Shown: positions 1 through 8,036, counted from the stretch's first letter. The stretch: 64,000 nucleotides of DNA from Stenotrophomonas sp. ZAC14D1_NAIMI4_1 (GCF_003086775.1 NZ_CP026001.1:3934125-3998124); one strand, 5' to 3'. The notes: generated by a model from the letters alone, not told the origin. A program made the numbers and translations.

Positions 1-543
1 GGTGCGCGCCTTCAGCAGCTCCGGCATGATCAGCAGCGGCTGCAGGATGTTGCGCAGGTCGTGGCTGAGGCCGGCGGCAAGCAGCGAGAGGCTTTCCAGC
101 CGCTGCGCACGCATCAGCTCGGTTTCCACGCGCAGGCGCTCCACCGCGCTGCGCGCATCGCGCACCGCGCGCGCCACCGCCGACGGCAGGCGCGCCGGGT
201 GGTGCTTGATGATGTAATCGTTGGCGCCCTTCTGCAGGGCCTCCACCGCGTTCTCCTCGCCCATCGTGCCGGAGACGAAGATGAAGGGAACATCCGGCGC
301 GGTCTCGCGCACGATGCGCAGCGCTTCATCACCGGAAAAGCCCGGCATGCTCAGGTCCGAGAGCACGATGTCCGGCACGAACCCGGCCAGCGCCTGGCGC
401 AGTTCGGGCTCGCTTTCCACGCGCTCGAAACGGGCATCCAGGCCCGCCTCGAGCATCTGTTCGCACATCAGCTCGGCATCCTCCGGTGAATCTTCCACCA
501 GCAGGATGCGCAGCGCCCCGAGGGCCGGACCGATCAGCGGCAT
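1..543 (-). CDS. Response regulator-histidine kinase hybrid, C-terminus cut by window edge
   Basis: The reading frame is open from an ATG at 543 to the left edge, giving 181 codons with no stop, so the C-terminal part lies outside the window. Residues about 11-130 form a CheY-like receiver (acidic pocket VEDS, phospho-acceptor D63 in LSDLSMP, conserved K113). A linker follows, then a HisKA segment with a phospho-acceptor histidine in the motif LSHDLRN (H161). The ATP-binding domain is expected beyond the edge. The start is supported by GGAGG upstream, inside the end of the preceding response regulator gene, which stops only 4 bp before this start. This suggests translational coupling and a shared phosphorelay. 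Family assignment is secure; the signal is unknown. Confidence 0.85.
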   Translation of the reverse strand, partial: MPLIGPALGALRILLVEDSPEDAELMCEQMLEAGLDARFERVESEPELRQALAGFVPDIVLSDLSMPGFSGDEALRIVRETAPDVPFIFVSGTMGEENAVEALQKGANDYIIKHHPARLPSAVARAVRDARSAVERLRVETELMRAQRLESLSLLAAGLSHDLRNILQPLLIMPELLKART

Positions 544-547
544 GGCC

Positions 548-988
548 TTACTCGACCTCCGGTGCCTGGTTGATCAGCGCCCAGAACCTGCCCAGGGTCT
601 GCACCGCGCCGAAGAACTGGTCCACGTCCACCGGCTTGACGACATAGGCGTTCACGCCCATGTCCCAGCTGCGCGCCAGGTCGCTTTCCTCGCGCGAGGA
701 CGACAGGATGACCACCGGCAGGCGCTTGAGCTCCTCGTGCTCGCGGATCTGCCGCAGCACTTCCAGCCCGTCCATGCGCGGCATCTTGATGTCCAGCAGC
801 AGCACTGCGGGCAGGCCTTCTTCGCGGGTGGCATGCGCACCACGGCGCAGCAGGTAATCCATCACTTCCACGCCGTCCTCGACGTGCACGATGGGATTGG
901 CCAGTCGGGCTTCCTGCAGCGCGTCGATGGCCATTTCGGCGTCGGCCGGGCTGTCTTCGGCCAGGAGGATGGTGCGCAGCGTGGTCAT
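548..988 (-). CDS. Single-domain response regulator (Rcp1/CheY-like)
   Basis: The protein is 146 residues and consists of one receiver domain without an output domain. Visible are the acidic pair in LLAEDSP (E11, D12), the phospho-acceptor D66 in LLLDIKMP, the switch serine region ILSSS (96-98) and K118 in VVKP. The longer loop after the first helix and the C-terminal extension resemble the Rcp1 group that partners sensor kinases in phosphorelays. Its ATG overlaps the last codons of the upstream histidine kinase by 4 bp, so the two are almost certainly co-translated. The likely role is phospho-transfer between that kinase and a further partner, possibly the receiver-kinase hybrid immediately downstream. 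Confidence 0.9.
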   Translation of the reverse strand: MTTLRTILLAEDSPADAEMAIDALQEARLANPIVHVEDGVEVMDYLLRRGAHATREEGLPAVLLLDIKMPRMDGLEVLRQIREHEELKRLPVVILSSSREESDLARSWDMGVNAYVVKPVDVDQFFGAVQTLGRFWALINQAPEVE

Positions 989-2799
989 GCGGAGGGCCCT
1001 TGGTTGACTGCGTCCAGCGCAGGAGGCAGGTGGAAGTGGAAAGTGGCGCCGGCATCGGGCACGGCTTCGGCCCAGATGCGGCCACCATGGCGGGTCAGCA
1101 CCCGACGCACGCTGGCCAGGCCGATACCGGTGCCGGGGTAGTCACTGGCCTTGTGCAGGCGCTGGAACACGCCGAACAGCTTGCCGGCGTAGGCCATGTC
1201 GAAGCCTGCGCCATTGTCGCTGACCGTGAACTGATGGCCGCCATCGGCCTGCTGCTGGTAGTCCACGCGGATGCGCGCCGGCTCGCGGTTGGCCGAATAC
1301 TTCACTGCGTTGCCCAACAGGTTCAGCCACACCTGGCGCATCATGTTCTCGTCGGCCACCACCATCGGCAGCGGCGCGATGGTCCATTCAACGTGGTGAG
1401 CCACGCCGCTGACTTCGGCATCGGTCTTCAGGTTGGCATCGAGCATGGCGCGGGTGTCGGCCACCAGCGTCTGCATGTCCACCGCCTGCTGGCGCATCGC
1501 AGCGCGCCCCAGCCGCGAATAGACCAGCAGATCGTCGATCAGCGCGGCCATGCGCCGTGCCGAGCCGGAGATCACGTCCAGGTAGTGGCGGCTCTTTTCA
1601 TCAGCGCCCTCGCCCAGGTGGCGTGACAGCTTGTCGGAGAAACCGGCGACATGGCGCAGCGGCGCGCGCAGGTCGTGCGACACCGAATAGCTGAAGGCCT
1701 CCAGCTCGCGGTTGACCTCCGAGACCTGGGCCACCTTGCCTTCCAGCTGGCGGTTCAGTTCTTCCACGCGCCACTGCACCGCACGCTGCACGGTCACGTC
1801 GCTGATGGTCATCAGCACCACTTCGTCATCGGTGTCCGGCAGCGGCATGCGCCGCGCGTTGATGAGCATGTAGCGCACCGTGCCGTCGGTGCGCTGTTCA
1901 AGCTCGAAATCCCACAGCTCGCGCCCGCGCAGCAGCACGTCGGACAGGCGCTGGCGCACCACCGGGTCCTGCCAGGCGCCTTCGCCGACATCGGCCAGCA
2001 GGGTGCCATCGGCACGTTCGTCCTGCAGCCCGTACAGCTCGGCGAACGCCGTGTTGTGCAGCTGCACGCGCAGGTCGCGGTCGAGCAGCACGATGGGCTC
2101 GCGCACCGTCTGCAGCACCGAGGCGGCACGCGCGGCGGCGCGCAGCGAGTGCCGCTCGGCCTGCAGGCGGCGGCCGATCTGCCGCTGCAGCAGCCACAGC
2201 ACCAGGCCCAGCAGGCACAGCTGCACCACCAGCGAGCTCCAGGACACCAGTTCGGTCTGCCTGCGCTGGCGCGCGGCCTGTTCGGCACGCGCCGCCAGCA
2301 GCGTCTTTTCGCTGGCCTGCAGTTCTTCCACCAGGCCGCGGATCGGGTAGCGCGTGCTCAGGTCCTGCACCAGCTCGCGCTGGTCGGTGTTGGGGGTCGA
2401 GCGTGCGAGCTGGCGGGCCAGCGCCATGCGTCCTTCCAGCAGCGATTCGATGCGGCCGATGCGGACGAGCTGGTCGGGATTGTCGCGGGTCATCCGCGCC
2501 AGCGCGGCCAGCCGCCCGGGAATCTGCTCGGCCTTGGCCATGCGTTCGTGCAGGCCGGGGGCATCCACGCCCTTGGACAGGGTCAGTGCCGCCGATTCCA
2601 CGTCACGCACGTCGGTCTGCAGCTGCTGCAGGGCCACGCCCACCGCCTGGGTGTGGTTGACCCAGGCCATCGCCTGTTCGTTGTCCTGTTGCAGCTGGCG
2701 CAGGGTCAGCCAGGGAACGACGATGATCGCGGCAGCAGCGAGTGCCAGGGCAGGCAGCCGCCAACGGTCCCAGATGTCATCACTGAACACCAGCGCCAT
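985..2799 (-). CDS. Membrane sensor histidine kinase (CHASE3-like, PAS, HisKA, HATPase)
   Basis: A 604-residue inner-membrane kinase. A first membrane segment (about 15-33) and a second (about 188-206) bracket a helical periplasmic domain of CHASE3 character. A PAS-like domain follows (about 225-340), then a coiled coil, then HisKA with H375 in YSVSHDLRAPL. The ATPase domain shows an N box (NLLGNAVKYS, about 493-502), a G1 box (DNGAGFD) and a G2 box (GTGIGLA). This architecture is typical of kinases paired with Rcp1-type regulators. It heads a minus-strand operon with the next two genes. The ligand cannot be read from the sequence. A phytochrome was considered, but there are no GAF/PHY chromophore domains. 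Confidence 0.9.
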   Translation of the reverse strand: MALVFSDDIWDRWRLPALALAAAAIIVVPWLTLRQLQQDNEQAMAWVNHTQAVGVALQQLQTDVRDVESAALTLSKGVDAPGLHERMAKAEQIPGRLAALARMTRDNPDQLVRIGRIESLLEGRMALARQLARSTPNTDQRELVQDLSTRYPIRGLVEELQASEKTLLAARAEQAARQRRQTELVSWSSLVVQLCLLGLVLWLLQRQIGRRLQAERHSLRAAARAASVLQTVREPIVLLDRDLRVQLHNTAFAELYGLQDERADGTLLADVGEGAWQDPVVRQRLSDVLLRGRELWDFELEQRTDGTVRYMLINARRMPLPDTDDEVVLMTISDVTVQRAVQWRVEELNRQLEGKVAQVSEVNRELEAFSYSVSHDLRAPLRHVAGFSDKLSRHLGEGADEKSRHYLDVISGSARRMAALIDDLLVYSRLGRAAMRQQAVDMQTLVADTRAMLDANLKTDAEVSGVAHHVEWTIAPLPMVVADENMMRQVWLNLLGNAVKYSANREPARIRVDYQQQADGGHQFTVSDNGAGFDMAYAGKLFGVFQRLHKASDYPGTGIGLASVRRVLTRHGGRIWAEAVPDAGATFHFHLPPALDAVNQGPSA

Positions 2800-2925
2800 G
2801 GTCCATCGTCAACGAAGCGATGCGGCCAATATAGCGCAGCCGCTCGGCCCGGGAGAATCCGGCGCGGCGGCACGACGAAGGGCGCCCCTGGCGGGACGCC
2901 CCTGTCCACTTCAGGCCAGCGCCGA

Positions 2926-3297
2926 TCAGCGCTTGGCGGCAGCATTGACCTTCAGCGCAGCGGCATCGACGCGGGTCACGCCCTTGATGCCCTTGGCGGT
3001 GGTCACCGCCTTGTCCTTCTCGGCCTGGGTGGCGACGGTGCCGCTGAGGCTGACCACACCATTGACCGTTTCCACCTTCACTTCGGTGCCCGGTACGTTG
3101 CTGCTGGCCAGCAGGTCGGCCTTCACCTTGGTGGTGATCCAGCTGTCGGTCACCGGCTCGTTCGAGTCGTGGCGGTCGGCGTGGGTCATCGCGGCGTGGT
3201 CGGTCTTCGGCGGATCCTTGGCCATGACGGCCGAGGAAGACAGGGCCAGGCCCAGGGTGAGGGACGAAGCAATCAGGGTACGGGTCAGGTTGCTCAT
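2926..3297 (-). CDS. Periplasmic BON-domain protein
   Basis: A 123-residue protein with a classical signal peptide (basic start, hydrophobic stretch, SSSAVMA-K cleavage region near residue 26). A single BON domain occupies roughly residues 50-118: the segments TDSWITTKVKADLL, VKVETVNGVVSLSGTV and KGVTRVDAAALKV match the OsmY/BON alpha-beta pattern. Such proteins sit in the periplasm and are commonly associated with osmotic or envelope stress. OsmY itself has two BON domains; this one has one. It is monocistronic and transcribed divergently from the oxidoreductase gene on its right. The exact function is not evident. Confidence 0.85.
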   Translation of the reverse strand: MSNLTRTLIASSLTLGLALSSSAVMAKDPPKTDHAAMTHADRHDSNEPVTDSWITTKVKADLLASSNVPGTEVKVETVNGVVSLSGTVATQAEKDKAVTTAKGIKGVTRVDAAALKVNAAAKR

Positions 3298-3469
3298 CGT
3301 GCGGTGCTCCTTCTGGATGTGCTGCCAGTCTGGACAGTCGCCTGTGTTGCAGGCGTCGGGCTTTGGTCACGCCGCCGTGAACCCGCCGGCTGCAACGGTA
3401 ACGGTTCAGTTTTGCCTCCCCCGGAGCCACGTTCTACGCTTTGTCTCCCCCACCCTGCGGAGCCCCCCC

Positions 3470-4529
3470 ATGCGCCCCGACCTGCAACTGGCCCTGATCG
3501 GCTACGGCCTCGCCGGCCGCGTCTTCCACGCACCGCTCATCCAGCACACGCCCGGGCTGGCCCTGCACAGCATCGTCAGCTCGCAGCGCGACACCCTGCT
3601 GCGCAGCTTCAGCGATGTGCACGTGCGCGCCAGCGCGCAGGAAGTATTCGATGACCCGGCGGTGGATGCGGTGGTGATCGCCACGCCGAACGAGCAGCAC
3701 GCGCCGCTGGCCATTGCCGCACTGGCTGCCGGCAAGCATGTGCTGGTGGACAAGCCGTTCGCGCTGGATGTGGCCGAAGCGGAAACCGTGCTGGCCGCCG
3801 CGCGCGGTGCCGGACGCATCGCCACGGTGTTCCAGAACCGTCGCTTCGATGCGGATTTCCTCACCCTGCAGGCGCTGCTGGCCGAGGGCACGCCGGGCGA
3901 AGTGGCCGAATGCCACGCGCACTTCGATCGCTACCGGCCGCAGGTGCGCGATCGCTGGCGCGAACAGGAAGGGCCCGGCAGCGGCCTGTGGTACGACCTC
4001 GGCCCACACCTGCTGGACCAGATGCTGGTGCTGTTCGGTTGGCCGCAGGCCATCGATGCCGATCTGGCGGTGCAGCGCGAAGGTGGCAGCGGCGTCGACT
4101 ATTTCCATGCCGTGCTGCATTACCCGCGGCACCGCGCGATCGTGCATGCCGGTTCGCTGGTGGCGGCGCCGACGCCGCACTTCGCGGTGCATGGCCGCGA
4201 GGGCAGCTGGATCAAGCATGGCCTGGACGTGCAGGAGGCGCAGCTGCGTCGCGGCGTGGCACCGGGTGCCCCCGGCTGGGGCGTCGACCCGCGGCATGGC
4301 GAGCTGTTGCGCTGCGATGCCGAGGACAACGTGCAGCGCACGACCGTGGACAACCTGCCAGGGGATTACCGGCGGCTGTATGCGCAGTTCGCGGCGGCGA
4401 TGCGTGGCGAGGGCGATGCGTGGCGAGGGCGAGGCGACGGTGAGTGCGGTGCAGGCGCTGCAGTTGATGCGGTTGCTGGAGGCGGGGATGGTGAGTGCGC
4501 GCGAGGGACGGCGGGTGGTGTTGGGGTGA
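3470..4529 (+). pseudogene. Gfo/Idh/MocA-family oxidoreductase, frameshifted near the 3' end
   Basis: The N-terminus is a NAD(P)-binding Rossmann fold (LALIGYGLAGRVFHAPLI), followed by the family motif GKHVLVDKPFALDVAEAE and the C-terminal alpha/beta domain (GSGLWYDLGPHLLDQ). About 314 codons read normally. Then a 16-bp unit is present twice in tandem (4397-4412 and 4413-4428), which moves the frame by one base. Removing one copy restores a family-like end (GEATVSAVQALQLMRLLEAG and on to a stop at 4527-4529), predicting a protein of about 347 residues. As it stands, the frame runs on to 4900 through intergenic palindromes and a minisatellite, adding about 160 unrelated residues. The catalytic region precedes the lesion, so residual activity is possible. 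A sequencing or assembly artefact is not excluded. Confidence 0.8.
4397..4428 (+). repeat. 16-bp perfect tandem duplication inside the oxidoreductase gene
   Basis: The unit gcgatgcgtggcgagg occurs at 4397-4412 and again at 4413-4428. It is followed by a further gcga, so slippage could have occurred at a short repeat. Because 16 is not a multiple of three, the duplication changes the reading frame; a frame with a sensible family C-terminus exists only if one copy is removed. Confidence 0.95.
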
Positions 4530-4612
4530 TCGGCAGGGCTGCGCCCTGCACCTGCGGTAGTGCCGGCCGCTGGCCGGCAACTTCAAAAACAAAAGCCTGC
4601 ATTCCGTGGGTT

Positions 4613-4714
4613 GGCGGGGTGGGTCCGGTTGAGGGGGACGCCGTGAACCCGTCCATGGGGGCTTGGTCGCGGCATCCATGCCGCTCACACCCCCTCAACC
4701 GGACCCACCCCGCC
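4613..4714. repeat. Long inverted repeat, two perfect 25-bp arms
   Basis: The arm at 4613-4637 is the exact reverse complement of the arm at 4690-4714, separated by a 52-bp loop. It lies in the 4.5-5.0 kb stretch that would be intergenic if the upstream gene were intact. It does not belong to the GTAG-type REP class seen elsewhere, and it has no coding content that I can recognise. It could act as a strong RNA hairpin 3' of the oxidoreductase gene. Confidence 0.85.
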
Positions 4715-4748
4715 TTCGACAGTTTCCCGCGGGCTGTTGGAACCTGCT

Positions 4749-4839
4749 GCTGTTGGTGGATGCTGTTGGTGGATGCTGTTGGTGGATGCTGTTGGTGGAT
4801 GCTGTTGGTGGATGCTGTTGGTGGATGCTGTTGGTGGGT
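4749..4839 (+). repeat. 13-bp minisatellite, seven units
   Basis: Seven head-to-tail copies of gctgttggtggat occupy 4749-4839. Six are perfect and the last has one substitution (gctgttggtgggt). With a 13-bp period the array is open in several frames on both strands and gives Cys/Trp/Val- or Ser/Thr/His-rich peptide shadows, which I do not regard as genes. It is followed directly by REP-type palindromes. Copy number probably varies between strains. Confidence 0.95.
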
Positions 4840-4918
4840 GCCGACCGTTGGTCGGCACGGGGTTGGATCTGGTAGGTGTCGACGTTGGTCGACACGGTAG
4901 ATCCACGCCATGCGTGGA
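4838..4918. repeat. Cluster of three REP-type palindromes
   Basis: Three short palindromes lie head to tail: gtgccgaccgttggtcggcac, gtaggtgtcgacgttggtcgacac and gtagatccacgccatgcgtggat. The second and third carry the GTAG head typical of Stenotrophomonas SMAG elements. A single GTAG element also lies at 4557-4580, just after the restored stop of the oxidoreductase. Besides these repeats, the 25-bp inverted repeat and the minisatellite, I see nothing else in 4530-4940. Confidence 0.85.
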
Positions 4919-4939
4919 TGACGTGGAAACGATCCTCTT

Positions 4940-4978
4940 GGGGTCAGAGCCCTTTCCTGCGGAAAGGGATCCGACCCC
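4940..4978. terminator. Hairpin downstream of gnd
   Basis: A two-part stem (ggggtc paired with gacccc, and ccctttcc paired with ggaaaggg) lies 11 bp beyond the stop codon of the minus-strand dehydrogenase gene. The U-tract is poor, so it may be a repeat family or an RNA-stabilising hairpin rather than a classical intrinsic terminator. Confidence 0.5.
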
Positions 4979-4988
4979 ATTGCGGGGC

Positions 4989-5894
4989 TTACGACTTCTT
5001 GATGGCGTGGCCGCCGAATTCGTTTCGCATCGCCGACAGCAGGCGGTCGGTGAACGAATTGGATTCGCGCGAGCGCAGGCGTTCCAGCAGCGACAGGGTG
5101 ATCACCGGGGCCGGCACGTCCAGGGCAATGGCTTCGGCGACGGTCCAGCGGCCTTCGCCGGAATCCTCGACGTACGGGGCGATGCCATCCAGCGAGGGAT
5201 TGCGCTTGAGCGCTTCGGTGCTCAGGTCCAGCAGCCACGAACGCACGACGCTGCCGTGGCGCCAGACTTCGGCCACCTGGGCCAGGTCCAGTTCCATCTC
5301 CTGCTTGCGCTCCATCAGCGCGAAGCCTTCGGCATAGGCCTGCATCATTCCGTACTCGATGCCGTTGTGGACCATCTTGGTGAAGTGGCCGGCGCCGGAC
5401 GGGCCGACACGGCCCCAGCCGCGGTCTTCGGCCGGTGCCAGGGTGCGCAGCAACGGCGCGACCTGTTCAACCACCGACGCTTCGCCACCGACCATCAGGC
5501 TGTAGCCTTCCTGCAGGCCCCACACGCCACCGCTGGTGCCGCAGTCCACGTAGCCCAGGTCATCCTCGGCCAGCGCCTTGGCGCGGCGGATCGAGTCCTG
5601 GTAGTTGGAGTTGCCGCCGTCGATGACGATATCGCCTTCGGCCAGGTGCGGGGTCAGCTGGCCCAGGGTCTGGTCGACGGTCTCGCCGGCCGGCACCATC
5701 AGCCACACCACGCGCGGCACCGGCAGTGCGGCAACCGCCGCGGCCAGCGAATCGACGACCTCCAGGCCGGCCTCGGCGGCGCGCTGGCGGGCGCCTTCAC
5801 CCGGATCGTAGCCGACCACGCGGTGGCCGCCGCGATGCAGGCGTTGGGCCATGTTGGCGCCCATGCGGCCGAGGCCGATCATTGCAATGTCCAT
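4989..5894 (-). CDS. gnd: 6-phosphogluconate dehydrogenase, short decarboxylating form
   Basis: At 301 residues this matches the short (about 300 aa) 6-phosphogluconate dehydrogenase class, which often prefers NAD, rather than the 470-residue form. The N-terminal Rossmann motif is IGLGRMGANM. The substrate-binding motif DGGNSNYQDS lies around residues 92-101, followed by GTSGGVWG and the catalytic segment KMVHNGIEYGMMQAYAEGF (about 173-191). It catalyses oxidative decarboxylation of 6-phosphogluconate to ribulose 5-phosphate. It begins 10 bp after the stop of the unknown secreted-protein gene and is the last gene of that operon. Confidence 0.92.
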   Translation of the reverse strand: MDIAMIGLGRMGANMAQRLHRGGHRVVGYDPGEGARQRAAEAGLEVVDSLAAAVAALPVPRVVWLMVPAGETVDQTLGQLTPHLAEGDIVIDGGNSNYQDSIRRAKALAEDDLGYVDCGTSGGVWGLQEGYSLMVGGEASVVEQVAPLLRTLAPAEDRGWGRVGPSGAGHFTKMVHNGIEYGMMQAYAEGFALMERKQEMELDLAQVAEVWRHGSVVRSWLLDLSTEALKRNPSLDGIAPYVEDSGEGRWTVAEAIALDVPAPVITLSLLERLRSRESNSFTDRLLSAMRNEFGGHAIKKS

Positions 5895-5904
5895 TGTTTC
5901 ACCT

Positions 5905-7158
5905 TCAGTTGGGGTCTAGGGTCAGGCTGCCTGGCCGGCCGGTCGCCGCGCAGTGGCGCAGTTGCGCCTCGCGCCAGCGCCGATAGAGCGTGGTATGCAG
6001 ATTGTGCAACGCCAGGTCGATGGAAAACGACGTGCGTGGGTTGCGGTCGAGCAGGCGGATGATGTGGTAACCGATGGGACGTATACCGCGTGGGTGCACA
6101 TAGATCACGAACTGCTGGTAGAACGGATCGTCCAGCAACTGGTCCATGCGTGCCAGCGTGGCCTGGTAGCGGGGTTCCAGCTGCGCGCGCAGGCCGGGAT
6201 CACGCTCGTACAACAGGCGCTCGAAGTAGCGCCGGCCGAGCCGCGGAATGCCCTGCGCAAGCGTCCACAGCTCGGCGTTGCGCTGGTCGTACCAGGCCAG
6301 CCCGCCGTGTGCGGCCAGCGCCTGCGCGGCATCTGCGCCGACATCGACGACGATGAAGTTCTCGGCCTGGTTGCTCAGGTCGTCCAGCGTCGAACGGTCG
6401 CCGACGTGTTCGATGAAACCGGGCACGCCGAGGAACGCGCTGCGCCCCCGTACGGCAGTGCGCACGGCCTTGCCATCGGCGAAGAACTCACCGGCCCCCG
6501 CGCCCAGCAGGATGCTGCCGGTATCGTGCAGGCCCAGCAAGGTACCGATGGAAAGCTCATCGGCAGAGAATTCACCATCGAAGGCGGCATCGCCGTACAG
6601 CTCGCGCTGGGTGGCCAGCTGCGCGACCTGCCGACCGACGCCACATTCGGCACGCACGTTGCCGGTGTAGAACGTCTCCAGCGCGCGGCTGTTGCCGGCC
6701 AGCGGCGTATAACCGCGGCCGAAGCTGCGGGTGTTCCGCCAGCCCTGCGCGGGTGCGCCGCCCGCGCCGAAGCCGATCCAGCCCAGCTGCAGGCCGCTGA
6801 AACGGAAACCGGGGTTGTCCTGCAATGCGCGCGCGGCGCGCTGCGCAGCCGCACCCAGTTCGAAGGTGTAGGCGCAGAGCGTGGCCGGGTCGTCCAGCAG
6901 GCGCTGCAGCACGGCCTGCCGCGCCTGCTCGGTCATCGTGGCGGGCCAGCGCACCTGCAGGTCGCCGGCCTGCTGCGCAGCCTGCAGCGAGGCACGCGTG
7001 CAGACCGGGCCGCCATGGATGCGGGGCGCCTCGACGGCCGTGGTTTCGAAGCGCCAGCCCAGCCGCTGCAGCAGGCCCTGTTCGCAGCCACTGCCCGCGG
7101 CGTTGCCAAGCATGGGCCAGCCCAGCAGCAGGGCCAGCCCCAGCGCCCTGCCCTTCAC
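5905..7158 (-). CDS. Secreted protein of unknown function
   Basis: Reads as 417 residues from a GTG start, 2 bp after the stop of the DUF2242 lipoprotein gene, so the two are coupled. A hydrophobic N-terminus (ALGLALLLGWPMLGNAA) looks like a signal peptide cleaved near residue 21, implying periplasmic location. The mature part has scattered cysteines and an aromatic, charged C-terminal half (for example YVHPRGIRPIGYHIIRLLDRN), with no membrane segment and no catalytic motif that I recognise. Its fixed position between a lipoprotein and gnd suggests an envelope role, but no function can be assigned. Confidence 0.75.
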   Translation of the reverse strand: MKGRALGLALLLGWPMLGNAAGSGCEQGLLQRLGWRFETTAVEAPRIHGGPVCTRASLQAAQQAGDLQVRWPATMTEQARQAVLQRLLDDPATLCAYTFELGAAAQRAARALQDNPGFRFSGLQLGWIGFGAGGAPAQGWRNTRSFGRGYTPLAGNSRALETFYTGNVRAECGVGRQVAQLATQRELYGDAAFDGEFSADELSIGTLLGLHDTGSILLGAGAGEFFADGKAVRTAVRGRSAFLGVPGFIEHVGDRSTLDDLSNQAENFIVVDVGADAAQALAAHGGLAWYDQRNAELWTLAQGIPRLGRRYFERLLYERDPGLRAQLEPRYQATLARMDQLLDDPFYQQFVIYVHPRGIRPIGYHIIRLLDRNPRTSFSIDLALHNLHTTLYRRWREAQLRHCAATGRPGSLTLDPN

Positions 7159-7160
7159 CG

Positions 7161-7856
7161 TCAGCCCTGTTCGGCCGCCGGTTGCGGGGCGGGCAGTTGC
7201 GGGGCGGGCTCGGGTACGGGTGTCGCGGGCGCGGCGGGAACCGGCGGAGCCGGTACCGGTGCCGGCTCCTGCACCGCCGCCGGTGGCGGGGCCGGTGCAG
7301 GCGTCGGTGCTGGCGTCGGCTTGGCCGCAGCGGCCGCCGGCAGGTACTGGTGCAGGCGGTCGAAGAAGCGACGGTAGAAATCAGAATCGGTGATCGTGCT
7401 GCTGGCAACCTTCACCAGCGAATCATCGTTGCTGCCGAACGGCAGCGACACCGAGCCCAGTGCGCCCACGCCGACGCTGGCCGAGGTCGGGCTCTTCTTC
7501 AGTGCATAACGGTCCTGCACGGCGCTGACGAACACCAGCGCCTGCTCGCTGCCACGTGGCGCGCAGGAGATGCGCAGCACCAGCTGCTCGTGATCGTCCT
7601 CGCGCACCTGGAAATTCTTGTTGCCTTCCACCTGCCCATCGTCGGCGCGCGCGATGGCATATCCCTGGCTGAGCAGGGTACGGCGGGCCGCTTCACAGGC
7701 CTCGGCAGGGCGCCCATCGACGGTGCGCGAGAAGGTGTCGCCCGAATCGAAGGACTCGCGCAGCAGGCTGTTGTCGGCGGCCCGGCCACCGCAACCGGCC
7801 AGAACCAGGGTGCTGGCCACGGCCAGCAGGGACAGCGAAAGACGGGAGGCCCGCAT
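7161..7856 (-). CDS. DUF2242-type lipoprotein with Pro/Ala-rich tail
   Basis: The start at 7856 gives a lipoprotein signal with lipobox VLAGC (Cys22), so the mature protein is probably membrane-anchored. Residues about 30-165 match the DUF2242 pattern, including FSRTVDGRPAEACEAARRTLLSQGY. From about residue 170 to the end there is a low-complexity Pro/Ala tract with PAP and PEPAP repeats, a typical wall- or periplasm-spanning linker. It is the first gene of the operon with the unknown secreted protein and gnd. Longer upstream starts run into a REP palindrome and a terminator and are unlikely. Confidence 0.8.
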   Translation of the reverse strand: MRASRLSLSLLAVASTLVLAGCGGRAADNSLLRESFDSGDTFSRTVDGRPAEACEAARRTLLSQGYAIARADDGQVEGNKNFQVREDDHEQLVLRISCAPRGSEQALVFVSAVQDRYALKKSPTSASVGVGALGSVSLPFGSNDDSLVKVASSTITDSDFYRRFFDRLHQYLPAAAAAKPTPAPTPAPAPPPAAVQEPAPVPAPPVPAAPATPVPEPAPQLPAPQPAAEQG

Positions 7857-7953
7857 GGGTACTCCTGCGAGAACGGAAGCCCCAAGGGTAGACCCGGGGC
7901 CGTGTGCGGCAGGTCGATGCGCCCGCCCCCGTTGCTCCCGGTTCATGGACGTC

Positions 7954-7977
7954 CGCCGGGCATGGCCCGGCGCTACC
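7954..7977. repeat. REP/SMAG-type palindrome
   Basis: The sequence gccgggcatggcccggcgctac is a palindrome ending in the CTAC signature. It lies between the prc terminator and the DUF2242 lipoprotein gene. Confidence 0.8.
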
Positions 7978-7979
7978 GG

Positions 7980-8012
7980 AAAAACAAACGGGGCCGGCAA
8001 TGCCGGCCCCGT
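7980..8012 (-). terminator. Intrinsic terminator of prc
   Basis: On the minus strand a perfect stem (ACGGGGCCGGCA / TGCCGGCCCCGT) at 7988-8012 is followed by TTTGTTTTT. It starts 25 bp past the prc stop codon and is a textbook rho-independent terminator. Confidence 0.85.
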
Positions 8013-8036
8013 GGGGAACTTCACATCAGCAGCGGA

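Noticed and set aside
985..2799. Bacteriophytochrome
   Set aside because: The kinase pairs with an Rcp1-like regulator, but has two membrane segments and a CHASE3-like domain in place of PAS-GAF-PHY, with no chromophore cysteine region.
4737..4906. Cys/Trp/Val- and Ser/Thr/His-rich repeat peptides encoded by the minisatellite
   Set aside because: A 13-bp repeat is open in several frames on both strands. There is no ribosome binding site or independent support for translation.
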